Below are positions 11,607 through 23,258 of a stretch of 64,000 bases of DNA, piece by piece. The position numbers were made by a program, and so were the translations under genes. Every line of letters begins with the position of its first letter. Within the stretch, counting starts at the first letter, position 1. The notes under the pieces are model-generated. The model was not told the origin of the DNA, did not search any database, and saw nothing but the letters and a program-made list of their open reading frames with translations. The DNA is taken from the NCBI RefSeq assembly GCF_001625215.2, contig NC_030383.2:45566380-45630379 (forward strand), written 5' to 3'. The DNA is from Daucus carota subsp. sativus (lineage: Eukaryota > Streptophyta > Magnoliopsida > Apiales > Apiaceae).

Positions 11607-12858
11607 CAGTGGCGGAACCAGAGGGGGGCTAGGGGATGCTAGAGCCCCCCCTAACCTCAAAAAAACAGTGTATATTTTTTTCCAGCCCCCGCTGAATTTG
11701 TGATGTCAATATAATTTTATTAGTCGTGCTGAATTATAAATGTCATAGAGAGGGACTTAGTTTAAAAGAAGAAAGGAGAAGACACTTAGTCTAAAGAGAG
11801 TCTAATTAACAAATACATTCAAACAGATACACTCAGAGCAACTAGATCATGCAAACTGTATGATGCATGCTGAGTACTTTGTACATTAAAAATAATATAA
11901 AATATAGTTAATAGGGAAAGTGTGCTCCTCATTGTTGAGGAAAAAAATAGAGCACCTAAGTTTTTGAAGAGGTGCTGGGAGCTTGTTGGAGTTCATTTCA
12001 ATCTTCATATTCTTCAAATTTTGGCTAAAGAGCCCATACGAAGAAGCTTTTGGACATGCTCTCATAAGTCATACGCACACATTGACACTACCCTAACTCG
12101 GTGGAGTTCTTTTGATGAAAATTATCTTGGCAATTACTAATGATTTGTCATAATCTTTACAACAAAGCACCTGGAATATTATAAATACGATGACGATGGT
12201 TCGAAGTATGAAAATCAAATTGCAGCTATTAAGAGAGGAAGAATGAAAGACATCTTTAGAAGATGTTCACTGCTATAAAACTTGTTTACTAACCATTTTA
12301 TTTAAAAGGTTATTGATCTTATTTTTCAAGAGATGGATAAGCATTTTACAGAAGGAAACATAGAGCTAAGTATACTATTTTGTATTGGCTCTTTGAATCC
12401 TAGAAAATAATTTTCAAGTTTCAATAACTCAAAACTGGTATGCCTTGCACAATTTTATCCAAATGATTTCTCTTTACTAGACCTGGAGTTGTTGCCAAAT
12501 CAGTTACACAATTTTATCTATGATGTGAGAGCGGAGATTAATCTGGACTTCAAAATATAGGAAATCTTTCTGTCATGATGGTTAATACACACAGACACAC
12601 TACTTATCCCTTAGTTTATCTTGTGGTTGAGTTAGTTCTGGTATTACTCGTTGTCATTGCTACTGTTGAGAGAATTTTTTTTGCTATGAAAGCAATCAAG
12701 ACTTATCAGCGTAATAGGATGGAAGATGGCGTAATAGGATGGAAGATGTATGAATGAATGATAGTATGATGATATATATTGAGAAAACTATTTATGCAAG
12801 TATGGATGATGAAATATTTTTCAGCCCCCCCTAACTTTTAGTCCTGGTTCCGCCACTG
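11607..12858 (+). mobile_element. hAT element, internally deleted, perfect 8-bp TSD
   Basis: A 1252-bp element bounded by CAGTGGCGGAACCAG and the complement of CTGGTTCCGCCACTG, with perfect flanking duplications AAGGTTGT (11599-11606 and 12859-12866). Subterminal AGAGCCCCCCCTAACCT and CAGCCCCCCCTAACTTTTAG-like blocks extend the inverted repeat. It belongs to the same broad hAT lineage as 7046-8034 (shared CAGTGGCGG tip and G/C-rich subterminal tract) but the insertions are independent. Confidence 0.92.
11920..12760 (+). pseudogene. hAT transposase remnants, frameshifted
   Basis: Broken transposase sequence inside the hAT element. The clearest part is near 12600-12720, where YPLVYLVVELVLVLLVV, then ATVERIFFAMK, then a short QRNRMEDG stretch reproduce the C-terminal dimerisation domain with substitutions. 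A duplicated GATGGCGTAATAGGATGGAAG segment then disrupts the frame. Upstream pieces (about 11922-12470) contain transposase-like segments such as FLKRCWELVGVHFN separated by stops. No functional product is expected. Confidence 0.65.
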
Positions 12859-12866
12859 AAGGTTGT

Positions 12867-14580
12867 AATAATACATCCACTGGTTTAGTCAGTAGTAGGT
12901 TAAATCCAAATTAACGAAACATAGAGATACGTAAGTTGAATTGGTAACGCAGCATGTGTAGTTTGACTTACTGACAGAGTCAATCATCTAATATTGTGGT
13001 CTGTTTCGACTTGTTACCTTTTGGTGCCAATCTCTAGTACTTTGTGCCCCTTTCTCCCTCGAATGTGTGTTTAGAATCCGAAGCTTAATTTGTAAACGCC
13101 TCTCTTTTGTCCTTTCTTTGCACCATTAACGCTACGTTCTTTGATACTGCTAATATGCGATTATGGGTCGTGAGCCGTGGCTTTGTTTATACCAAGTGCC
13201 CAAAGTCAATGCTAATTGTCTGTTGTTTTAGTTTATTTGGTTTAGTTTAAAAGAGACCTCTATTGTTGCTTCAGAAAATAATTTCTAATTTATGTATTTA
13301 CTATTTGACTATTTTTCTTGTATTTATAATTCATTTAATAAAATTACTAATAAAATAATATGAGATAGTTTTTTTTTGAAATCATCATGTATATGTGTAT
13401 TCATATTTCAAAAACAAAACAAGTCGAAAGTGTAAATTTTAAATTTATCAGATTTTGACTTCTAAATCAAAACCTTATTTATAGGTTATTTATATAAAAG
13501 GCACAGCTAAGGTTCCAGCTTATAAGTCACGAACCCGACTTTTAAATCTATCCAACACTATTTATATTATTGTTTGTCATTTTCTCTATTATTATTAATA
13601 TATTTTCCTTTAAAATAAATTAATTTCGATATTTTTACAGTTTCTCATACATAATTTTAACTTCTTAAAATGCATGTTTTATGATTATTTTTAGTTCTAT
13701 ATTGTTTTCAATTTAAAATTTTACTATTAATATTATTATATCTATATTATATTATTAAAATAGAGATACTACAGATTTTTTTTCTTATTTCGTGTAGGTG
13801 ACCAAAAATATCATTCTAATGCGTATTCTTGAATGAGTATTATATATAATTTTTTTATATTCAAAAGAGACTTATACGTATTTTTAAGAATGAATAATCT
13901 TTATTTATTAAGAAATACTCCTAAAATTATTAAAATGAGAAGGGGGAAGTAGTATTTTAGAACCTGCCATTCTTAAATATTTTCACTTAATATTCCTTTT
14001 GCTAGGACCGTAATATTGATTATCTATGCTACCTGATAGACAGAAATATAGAAGTAATTTTTTTTTACAGAATTACGGACATAATTTGGGGTGAATATGT
14101 TTCTTTACAAATATCACAGTATGGATAAATAAGAACAAACAAGACTTTGTCCTGCTTGTACCATTAGAGTAGATTTGCTGGACCTGATTCCGGTATCTTT
14201 TGAAATTTTAGTAGTACACACCAAAGTTATGTTTTTAAACTCATCGAACTTCATGAAAATTATCGCTCATGTATAATTCCACATATACAAATTAGTATTA
14301 TTTTTATTTTCTAATTTCAATAATGTCTAGCCCACATACATGAACTACATATGTATAGACACACTAAAACTCACTTGAAAAATGAAATTGTCTTAAAAAT
14401 TTATAGTCGCTAATATAAATTATTTTAACTCCAAATTATATCGGACAGATAGCGATTTTAATGATGTTTTTCCCCGTAAAATGAATTTGAATAATGATCG
14501 AGACATTATAAATTGGAAAATGAGGTGGAATGAGTTAAAAGGCAAATGGGGTCTTTTACTCACTACGCCAAATGATCAAA
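12867..14580. other. Intergenic, AT-rich, no gene recognised
   Basis: No coding sequence or defined repeat is supported here. The 3' part, with the (GA)n tract at about 14585-14625, is likely promoter or 5' leader of the gene starting at 15218. Confidence 0.5.
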
Positions 14581-15217
14581 AGTCAGAGAGAGAGAGAGTC
14601 GGAGAGAGAGAGATTTGTAGTACTGTGAATACATAGAGAGAAAAAGATACTCCTGCTTGTTCTGCTTCCCCTTCGCTTTCAATTAGCTTGCACTTACAGC
14701 TACACTTATATACATACATGTCCAGTAAGATTTTGTGAGCAGAGGCTTCTCTTCATTTGGAAGTTTCAACAACTGGGTTCTACTCAAATTCTTCGTTTTG
14801 TTGCTGGCTGATCCGGGTTTTCATTTTCTTGGCTTTTCTTCAATTCTTTTGTCAATTAATTTTTCAATTTCTCACTACATTTTCCTGTCTCCATCTCTCC
14901 TTTTCTTCAACTCTAATCCTGTCTGGTCTTGAATTGTCTGTAATTCAGTTTTTTAATAAAGCTTGAAAAGCAAAGCAAAGATTCAATGGGGGCTTTTCTT
15001 TTTCTCACAGACTGATGTTTTTCAAATCAAAGTTTGATTCTTGTATACTTTAGTAAAACCCCTTTTCTTTGTGTCTATAATTTGAAAATATATCTGCTTT
15101 ATTGGGGTTTTCTTGTTGTTAGTGATGTAAGGCAGTTTGATTATGATATGGTGAAGCTTTTGCTATTGATTAATTCTGGTTTGTAGTCCAGTTGTTAGAT
15201 CAAAGCCATTAGATAAA

Positions 15218-17992
15218 ATGCATCTTTCATTGTGGAAGCCAATTTCACACTGTGCTTCTTCAATCTTCTTTGACAAAAGGAGTAGAAAAGATGATGATTC
15301 TGATTATTCGCCTGAGGGAATTAAAAGAAACCCATCAGCTCTTATACGATTGCAAGAGCACAAGCTGCGAGAAGCGCTTGATGAAGCATCTGAGAAGGGG
15401 TCACTTGTCAAGTCCCAAGTTATGGATTCAGAAGCTGTGGATAATCAAGAACAAGAGTTGGGTCGATCACGCTCACTCGCTAGGTTGAGTGCTCAGAAGG
15501 AATTTCTTAAAGCCACTGCTCTTGCTGCACAGCACGCGTATGAAACAAGGGACTCTATTCCAGACCTTGATGAGTCATTCTCAAAGTTCCTCACAATGTA
15601 TCCCAAGTATCAGTCTTCGGAGAAGATTGATCAGCTGAGGTTGGATGAGTATGCACATTTATCTGATAGTGTGCCTAAGGTATGCCTCGACTACTGTGGA
15701 TTTGGGCTTTTTTCATTTCTGCAAACTGTTCATTATTGGGAATCTTCGACGTTTAGCTTGTCCGAGATAACTGCAAATTTAGGGAATCATGTTCTGTATG
15801 GTGGTGCCGAGAAAGGCACCATGGAACATGATATAAAAACTAGAATTATGGATTATCTGAACATCCCTGAGAATGAATATGGTCTAGTTTTTACTGTGAG
15901 TAGAGGGTCTGCTTTCAAACTGTTAGCTGACTCGTACCCTTTCCAGACAAATAAAAAGTTGTTAACAATGTATGATCATGAGAGTCAGTCTGTAAACATG
16001 ATGGCTCAATCTGCTAAAGACAAAGGTGCGAAAGTTTATAGTTCTTGGTTTAAGTGGCCAACCCTGAAACCATGTTCAACTGATCTGAGAAAGCAAATTA
16101 CTATTAAAAAGAAGAAAAAGAAAGACTCTGCTTCTGGCCTTTTCGCATTTCCGGTCCAATCTAGAGTTACAGGGGCCAAGTATTCTTATCAGTGGATGGC
16201 ACTGGCTCAGCAGAACAATTGGCATGTCTTACTCGATGCTGGAGCATTGGGTCCAAAGGACATGGATTCTCTCGGATTATCTTTGTTCCGGCCTGACTTC
16301 ATTATTACTTCGTTCTACAGAGTATTTGGGTATGATCCAACTGGATTTGGTTGTCTTCTCATAAAAAAATCTGCTATGGGAAGCCTTCAAAATCAGTCAG
16401 GGCATGCTGGCTCTGGCATAGTGAAAATCACTCCAGAGTTTCCTTTGTACCTGAGTGACTCAATTGATGATCTTCATGGGTTGACTGGAATTGAGGATGA
16501 TGAATATTGTGGAAATAGTGAATTAACATCAGACACTCGTGTAGGAACAAATATGCCCGCCTTTTCTGGTGCATACTCCTCTGCTCAGGTCAGGGATGTA
16601 TTTGAAGTCGAGATGGAACATGACAACAGCTCCGACAGAGATGGGGCTAGCACTATACTTGAAGAAACCGATAGTGTCTGTGTTGGAGAGGTGATGAGGA
16701 GTCCAGTCTTTAGTGAAGATGAATCATCAGATAACTCATTGTGGATTGATTTGGGTCAGAGTCCTTTGGGGTCTGATAATACTAACCACCAGAGTGGAGA
16801 GAAGGGAGCCTCTCCATTGCCTCCGTTTTGGTTTAGTGGAAGAAACAAAAAAAAACATGTTCCGTCAATGCAAATTTCAAAGATATCTGACAATCCAATA
16901 TATGACGACCAAGACGAGTCTCATGATGCTCACATGCTATCATCAGATGTTGCTTGTCGATTAGTATCTATAAGAGGGGATGATGTGAAGGAGATTGGTG
17001 GAAGGCATTTTGCAGATACAAGATCCGCACAAAATGGCCGAAGTAAGTCAGATTATCAACATGCTTCTGAGATTGAGATAGAATATGAAGCTGGCAATCC
17101 TGTTAAATTGTCAAATTTAGCTCAAAACAACTCGGTCTCTGATATATGTCCTGAGATAAAAGAGAGTGCTATACGGAGAGAGACGGAAGGTGAATTCAGG
17201 TTACTGGGAAGGAGGGAAGGAAATAAATTTTCTGGTAGTAGATTTATAGGCATTGAAGAAACTGAACAGGCTGGGAGTAGGGGAAGAAGAGTATCCTTTA
17301 GGATTGAAGTTGATCATAAAGCACAATCCCTCTATCCTTCTGAACATAGAGAATTCTCTGTAACAAGCCTGGATGATGATTACTCGAGCGATGAATACGC
17401 TGATGAGCAAGACTCAGGTAGGAGAGAACCTGAGATAAAGTGTAGCCATCTTGATCATGTAAACATGTCAGGTCTCAACGTGACCACTCTACGCCTTCGA
17501 TATTTGGTCAATTGGCTTGTGACATCACTTCTTCAATTAAAATTTCCTGAATTCAATGGAAATGATCCTATGCCGTTGGTTTACATCTATGGTCCTAAAA
17601 TTAAATATGAACGAGGAGCATCTGTGGCATTCAATGTGAGAGACAGAAATGGAGGTCTAACTAATCCAGAAGTGGTCCAGAAGTATGCCGACTTAAATGG
17701 TATATCTCTCGGCATTGGCATCCTCAGTCATGTACGTATTCTGGAAAGCTCAGGGCAGCAACATGGTGGTGGTCTAAATTGTAAAGATACTGCTCTGTGC
17801 AGGCCAATGGAAAGTGGGCAGCAAGATGGAAAAAATGGGTTTATTAAAGGTGAAGTTGTCACTGCCTCGCTGGGCTTTCTTACAAATTTTGATGATGTAT
17901 ACAAGTTATGGGCTTTTGTAGCTAAGTTTCTTGATCCATCTTTTATTAAAGATGATGGGCTATCAACCGTAGTGGAGAGTGAAGAGGGTTGA
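15218..17992 (+). CDS. MOCOS-like PLP-dependent transferase superfamily protein (single exon)
   Basis: A single uninterrupted 924-residue frame, the size and intronless layout of the plant molybdenum-cofactor-sulfurase-like family (Arabidopsis At2g23520/At4g37100/At5g66950 type). The aminotransferase class V fold occupies roughly residues 95-395. LYGGAEKGT resembles the MOCOS N-terminal substrate loop; [10 protein letters not shown] (Asp340) is the expected PLP-nitrogen Asp region; [17 protein letters not shown] (365 onward) is the block that in true MOCOS carries the PLP-binding Lys. Here that position is Arg368, so NifS-like desulfurase activity is doubtful. Residues 400-760 are a long acidic/Ser-rich linker; about 760-924 is a conserved C-terminal region. 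The start MHLSLWKP is the first ATG in frame. Family function is unresolved; the name reflects fold only. Confidence 0.92.
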   Translation: MHLSLWKPISHCASSIFFDKRSRKDDDSDYSPEGIKRNPSALIRLQEHKLREALDEASEKGSLVKSQVMDSEAVDNQEQELGRSRSLARLSAQKEFLKATALAAQHAYETRDSIPDLDESFSKFLTMYPKYQSSEKIDQLRLDEYAHLSDSVPKVCLDYCGFGLFSFLQTVHYWESSTFSLSEITANLGNHVLYGGAEKGTMEHDIKTRIMDYLNIPENEYGLVFTVSRGSAFKLLADSYPFQTNKKLLTMYDHESQSVNMMAQSAKDKGAKVYSSWFKWPTLKPCSTDLRKQITIKKKKKKDSASGLFAFPVQSRVTGAKYSYQWMALAQQNNWHVLLDAGALGPKDMDSLGLSLFRPDFIITSFYRVFGYDPTGFGCLLIKKSAMGSLQNQSGHAGSGIVKITPEFPLYLSDSIDDLHGLTGIEDDEYCGNSELTSDTRVGTNMPAFSGAYSSAQVRDVFEVEMEHDNSSDRDGASTILEETDSVCVGEVMRSPVFSEDESSDNSLWIDLGQSPLGSDNTNHQSGEKGASPLPPFWFSGRNKKKHVPSMQISKISDNPIYDDQDESHDAHMLSSDVACRLVSIRGDDVKEIGGRHFADTRSAQNGRSKSDYQHASEIEIEYEAGNPVKLSNLAQNNSVSDICPEIKESAIRRETEGEFRLLGRREGNKFSGSRFIGIEETEQAGSRGRRVSFRIEVDHKAQSLYPSEHREFSVTSLDDDYSSDEYADEQDSGRREPEIKCSHLDHVNMSGLNVTTLRLRYLVNWLVTSLLQLKFPEFNGNDPMPLVYIYGPKIKYERGASVAFNVRDRNGGLTNPEVVQKYADLNGISLGIGILSHVRILESSGQQHGGGLNCKDTALCRPMESGQQDGKNGFIKGEVVTASLGFLTNFDDVYKLWAFVAKFLDPSFIKDDGLSTVVESEEG

Positions 17993-18330
17993 GAAACAAG
18001 TGTTGCAGACGTTCAAGAATTTCATTTGAAGAAATAGATGAATTTGTATTTCATGGTTCAACATTAGATGTTACTGGGTTTGTTCAAGTGGATACCCTTG
18101 TTCATTAGTGTTTGTTTGTAGACAGGTGAACTCATTTTATATTATAAATTTAGAGTTGGCTTTAGAAACTAGTACTTGTCCTGGGAAAGGCATGCTGCAT
18201 CTTAAGTTTGAAATGGGGATGATGACTATCCTCAGTTTGTAAATTTTTTGCTGTTTGGACCAGAGTGTTCTTACTTTTGTATAAAATTGAGCTTGTATTA
18301 CTTATATCATTCCAAATTAACTTTCTATAA
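17993..18330 (+). other. Probable 3' UTR of the MOCOS-like gene
   Basis: T-rich transcribed-looking sequence follows the stop. No exact poly(A) site can be fixed from sequence. No other feature is seen. Confidence 0.4.
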
Positions 18331-19476
18331 GTACCTATTGTTGCAAATGGTGTTTTGATTAATCAGTAGCTCTAAGGAGAGGACATGTCTTGAGGGTTTT
18401 ATTAAAGAAGTGCACAAGACTGTATCACCATCGAGGATCCAAAGAAGATTCTAACTTGGGTAATCTCACCCTTATTTTTCATAAACAAGCTGTTTTTAAT
18501 AACCGTGATTAGGTTAATAGCAGGGAATCAATGTTGTGCAAGATTATATTGTACCAATTAGAAGTACTTGAACGCTACATATATTTTCAATGACCAAGCT
18601 GATAAGAAACATGCCTACTAGGAGTTATGTGGTTAACATGGCATAAAACAGAAGATGGGTAAAAGTTAAAAGCTATCTTGTGAGAAATAAGTTTAGGATC
18701 CTTTTGGTAAATTCAAACCCAGATATGCAAGATAATAAGTCTCAGTGCAACCTTTAAAGCAGAGTAAGTAGGGTGCTCAGGGCTCTATAAAAACTAGAGC
18801 ATGACCGATAATTATGCTAAAATACGTATAGATATTGTTATCTTTTAGCATTAAAAAATGACTTATAATGTTAAAATAAAACTTCTACTCTAACGGATAG
18901 ATTAAAAATAGCATCAAATGATCTAGATTTAACTAGCTTTTCAACCACCTTGTAAATGAAATGAAATAAAAATGATCAAATTTGTGATTTCTCTCCATTC
19001 TCCCACATGCCTATGTGGCAATTCCTGCCATATCTATTTACTTTTTTTTTTTTTGTCATAAGCAAGTCTTGCTCATTTCCTGAAAGATAAACAGAGTAAG
19101 CACTGAACTACTTTATGTACTATTTTTGTATCATTCCTCATCAATGAAAAATGAAATCCCTGATTCTGGTATCCATCTGCTCCTTTTGTTTTGTGTGTCT
19201 TTTTTCCACCAATGCTCTGAGCCTATGACACAGTGATGTATATCATTAGTTCAGCATGACAACTCTTAACATGAAAACTGCAACTGGCATCTCAAAGCCA
19301 GCGAATCAATATACAAAAATTTACATTTCATGTTAATAAATAAGTTACCAACAAGCATTGTGCTGCAGCAATAAATGGATGCAAGTAGCTCATGTTTCTT
19401 GAACCTGGTTTAGCTTGTAACTTGTAAGCACTGGTGATATGTTTCTTTGCTGAAGTTCTACAAATATAAGTTCGAA
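18331..19476. other. Intergenic, upstream of REM gene
   Basis: No gene recognised. A poly(T) tract lies near 19040-19055. The 3' part presumably holds the promoter of the B3 gene beginning at 19477. Confidence 0.4.
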
Positions 19477-20901
19477 ATGACAAAAACGCTCAACCGTTCC
19501 AGGAGAAATCCTTCGTTCATGAAGCTTCTATTTAGTGATTTCAGCAAGAAACTGGTAATATCATTTTCCTTGTTTTCATACTATCCATGCACTCTTCACA
19601 CATCGACATCTCTTATATAGATTACTTTACTCGAGATCTCTGTTCTCATTGTGATATTTATGCCTTTATCAATAATATTATTTCCATGGTCATGTGTGTT
19701 AATATTCCTTCCTTTCACAGCTGATTCCACCCAAGTTTGCGAGGCTTCATCCAGGAACTTTGCCTAAAAAATGTACACTAAAGCCAACTGGTACACAAAG
19801 CTCATGGCCTGTGAGAACAATACTGATTGACAACCACTTGTATTTCAAAGAAGGATGGAAAGCATTTGCTAAACATCACTCTTTACAATACGGCGACATG
19901 CTTGTTTTTCGGTATGCTCAAGATTCAGAGTTTTATGTGGATATGTTTGATAATACTTGCTGTTTAAGAGAACCTGTTGCTACCAGCCCTGCTCTCATAC
20001 TACCTGGTCAGTTCATTTGTTTAAATACTAAAATTGTATGAGAATATATATGCATGTAAACCCACATAAATATCGTATATCATAGCATGTTTTAATTTAA
20101 GCAGGACAAGAAAATAGAGATCACTCTGGTAAAACTCTCTGTTTAAAAGAACCTGTTACTACCAGCACTGCTCTCATACTGCCTGTTAAAGTCATTTATT
20201 AAATACTAAAGTATAATGAGAATATTAATGCACAGAAGCACAGAAATATTGTATATTATAGCATGTTTGTTATGAAGCAGGACAAGGAAATAAGAATCAC
20301 CCTGAAACAGCAGCGGACGAGTTAATCTTAAGCTCAGAATTTCCTTCATTTAAAAGGACCATGCAAAAAACTAATGTGAAAAGCAATGGATATCTGGTAA
20401 GTTCATCAAGTCACTTGTATCAAATTATTTGTATGGTACATACATCTATACAATCCACTACTATTAATCGCAGAGGTGTATACGTGTATGACCTGATTTA
20501 TAATGCCTAAAATATTATGATTTATGCGTGTACAGGTTTAACGCAGTGATGCGAATATAATTACTAATTCTTATTCTGGATATATAATGTGTGTATATAT
20601 ATGTATGTTAATGTGTTAGTATTCTTTACTGCAGCAAATCCCATTGCAGTTTGGACGAATGTACATGAAAAAAATCACTAACTACACTTCGAAGCTTGTG
20701 TCCTTAGATAAAGGTTGGGTTGTTCAATTATTGAGAGGTGACAAAAGAGTTTTTAAAAAAGGTTGGTCCAACTTTGCGAAGGAGAACTCTTTAGAGCTTG
20801 ATGATGTTTGTGTCTTTCAGCTGATCAACGCCAAGGATAACACTTTTGAAGTTACAATATTCAAAAAACCAGTTGAGTATTCTCTATTTTCTAGGTGCTA
20901 G
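19477..20901 (+). CDS. REM-type B3 protein with two B3 domains
   Basis: Four inferred exons: 19477-19554, 19721-20006, 20281-20396, 20635-20901, giving 248 residues. Phases agree at every junction and match the paralogues at 42.6-51.6 kb. Each B3 domain is split by a phase-0 intron: FMKLLFSDFSKKL joined to LIPPKFARLH (domain 1, about 13-110), and FPSFKRTM...NGYL joined to QIPLQFGRMY (domain 2, about 148-240). Conserved B3 features include YFKEGWKAFAKHHSLQYGDMLVF-like and WSNFAKENSLELDDVCVFQL-like blocks. Such proteins are nuclear DNA-binding regulators, often in reproductive meristems; the target is unknown. A 24-nt in-frame mini-exon (20104-20127) may also be used. A conserved donor at 20872 could splice to 21027-21062 for an alternative tail. 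It lies apart from the main REM cluster. Confidence 0.85.
19968..20300. repeat. Tandem duplication spanning exon 2 end, intron 2 and exon 3 start
   Basis: Two roughly 170-bp copies: the first begins near GTTTAAGAGAACCTGTTGCT (about 19964) and runs to the GCAGGACAAGAAAAT acceptor; the second begins near GTTTAAAAGAACCTGTTACT (about 20131) and ends at GCAGGACAAGGAAAT (20277 onward). It duplicated a splice acceptor and the start of exon 3. Confidence 0.85.
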
Positions 20902-22440
20902 GTTTTAACGCAAGTACATTAGTTTCGCTAGGAATATGCACTAATTTATAATCTTAGCAAGCATTTAGTCATGCTGATGTACACATCCTATTAAAGTCTA
21001 ATAGGAGTTCCATTTTTTGCATATAGGGAAATGAACAGGGAACTCTGGGGAGCGTACTTTGAAGTATACATCTTTAAGAAATTCTGCGGGATCTAAAGAA
21101 TGCCATTATGATGACCTATAAACGTGAAAACAGGGTTTCTATGCTGTTCTGGTTCATCCATTAAAGCCTAAATTATATTGATAGTATTATTGCCTAATTA
21201 TATATTTCCTGTGTTTAAAACACAACCACTGGGGTACACAATCTATGGTCAATGCCCTGGAATTGCATGTATTATTGTTTCTTAAGACCTTGTAAGCAAG
21301 TGAAACTTTTTAAGATATCTGGAGTTATGGTTATACGTTTGGTCTCTGGTATTCTAAATACATGGTTAATTGGATAAAATTATACTTTGTAGCTACAATT
21401 TTAATGGTGAGTTTCGTGTGTTTTTGAACTACATTCTGCACTCAACCATTTTATGGCTAATGTATGATATTGTGTTGGTTGATCCATTTTAGGATCTTGC
21501 CTGCTAGCTTTCCTTCTGAAAACAATTGATTCAATCCCATAAATCCACAAAAAAGCTCAGTAAACAGTAAACACCTGTATATAGTGCTCGTTGAATTTTT
21601 TTTTATCTGAACTACAACTTTCGGTCTCTCAAACATGCTAATGAAATAAAAAGTGCCTCTGGAGACAAATATTAAGTTTAAGATACTCTTCTTTACCATG
21701 CTTCTTTATATTAGCCTTCTCCTATTTAGGAATCATAAGATTCTTTTTGTTTAATATTTGTGTGCTAATCAGTTGTCTGTGGCTACATCTTTGTTAAATG
21801 TGCATGTTAGGCCTTACTGTTTTTGGTGTATCAATATCATCCTGCTCTCTGGTTATTTGACATGGTAGCGGTTCGCTTGGTAGGTCAGATTTGCATTCTC
21901 TGCCATCCAGTAATATGGACACTAATCCCTCCTTGGATTCAATTTCCTGGTAGAGGTTGGATGTCAGCATGTTTCAAAGGGTTTACTTGTATATTTAGAA
22001 TTTGTATGTTTGATTCAAGCTCTGTTGTACACAAAGTCATAATACCTCCATGGAAATATCAAGGATCTAGATGAAAAAAAATGAATGACAGCCGGTGTAA
22101 AGTTAACATGGATGCTGCTCTTCAAATCAAATTGCATTAGAACTAGTCAGTAGTATCATGAGAAATTCAGACGATGATTTCTTATGACCTGGGTCGGTTT
22201 TGTTGGAGGCGTTTTTCGCAAGAGAAGCTTAAACAATTAGTTTAAAAGGTGGCTTTGTCCTGGGTTGAATATACTATATAGAGGTTTCACTGGATATGGT
22301 GATTCTGATATCACCTCTGCTGATATTCTGGGTGGCGCCGAATTGGTCTGCACCGGGATATCCAAAAATTAAAATATGTTATAAATTCATATTAACGAAG
22401 AAAAATATTATTTGCATATATTCAATAAATGAATCTAAAA
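20902..22440. other. 3' flank of REM gene and intergenic sequence
   Basis: A possible alternative terminal exon of the REM gene lies at 21027-21062 (encoding GNEQGTLGSVL and a stop after an ATATAG acceptor). Otherwise no gene is supported; open frames in 21457-22074 lack family features. Confidence 0.35.

Positions 22441-22520
<80 letters not shown>
22441..22520. repeat. (ATT)n microsatellite, about 26 units
   Basis: A perfect 80-bp ATT trinucleotide run. It generates a spurious poly-Tyr frame. Likely polymorphic. Confidence 0.97.
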
Positions 22521-22523
<3 letters not shown>

Positions 22524-22988
22524 ACGATTGAAATTTGATTGTTATTGAATACCGAGCAATAGTGAGATATATATTATTATGTCTATATTTGAATAATATT
22601 AATAATTATAACAGTAAATAATAGACTATTATTTATTATTATCATATATGTACACAAAGTCCTAATTGGATTTTGATCAGGTTTACTTCAAGTTTTGGAC
22701 CGTTGTTCAACTAGGCATATATGAAATTCGAATTCAAATTTAATTTAGAACGACGAATGAAATTGTTTCCTTGTAGCCACTATTCTCAAGAGACTTGCTA
22801 AAACAATTTATAAAAGGATTCTAATCTGTAATAGAGCTAGATATAAGACAAAAATAGTTTGCATCTAATATGGTAAAAAGAATCACCATAATCAAGTCAC
22901 ATATGCAGTTGCACAAATAAAAGCATTAACCAGTAAGGAAAGTTACTAAAATTAAAAAAGTTACCATCCTAGATCTCCCCTCGGACAC

Positions 22989-22996
22989 TATATAAA
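22989..22996 (+). promoter_or_regulatory. TATA box of the small membrane-protein gene
   Basis: TATATAAA in the context ACACTATATAAACAATA, 95 nt before the ATG at 23091. The expected start site is about 30 nt downstream, near the CATCACAATTGC stretch at about 23020-23031. Confidence 0.7.
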
Positions 22997-23090
22997 CAAT
23001 AGAGGGTACACGATCAAACATCACAATTGCATACAAGAGTTGAGTCCGTTTGTAAAGAAACTACATTGTAAGAAAAGTTTTTAGAAAAGC

Positions 23091-23258
23091 ATGGCTAATG
23101 ATGCAGATGGTATGGCTATGGGAGTTGGACTTGTGGGACTAATATTGGCTATAGGTTTTTTCGTCAAATTTGTGATGCAGCCTCCTGTATTTTCCGTTCT
23201 CGTATTGGTTATCATACTCGTTCTCATGATTTTCCTTACGTCTCAAAAGGGGTATTAG
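23091..23258 (+). CDS. 55-residue two-helix membrane microprotein, unrecognised family
   Basis: The frame starts at an ATG in a good plant context (AAAAGCATGGCT) and ends TAG at 23256-23258, encoding 55 residues. A short acidic head (MANDADGMAMG) is followed by two hydrophobic segments, about residues 12-29 and 33-50, with a single Lys and the turn MQPP between them, and a polar tail SQKGY. This is the layout of a helical hairpin membrane protein with both ends on one side. Upstream is a consensus TATA box at 22989-22996 and a short leader; an AATAAA signal lies at 23328-23333. I do not recognise the family; it is not RCI2/PMP3 by its sequence. The complete promoter-to-poly(A) arrangement is why I call it despite its length. 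Confidence 0.6.
   Translation: MANDADGMAMGVGLVGLILAIGFFVKFVMQPPVFSVLVLVIILVLMIFLTSQKGY

Noticed and set aside
22296-22538. Open frame with a poly-Tyr run
   Set aside because: Produced by the (ATT)n repeat at 22441-22520.
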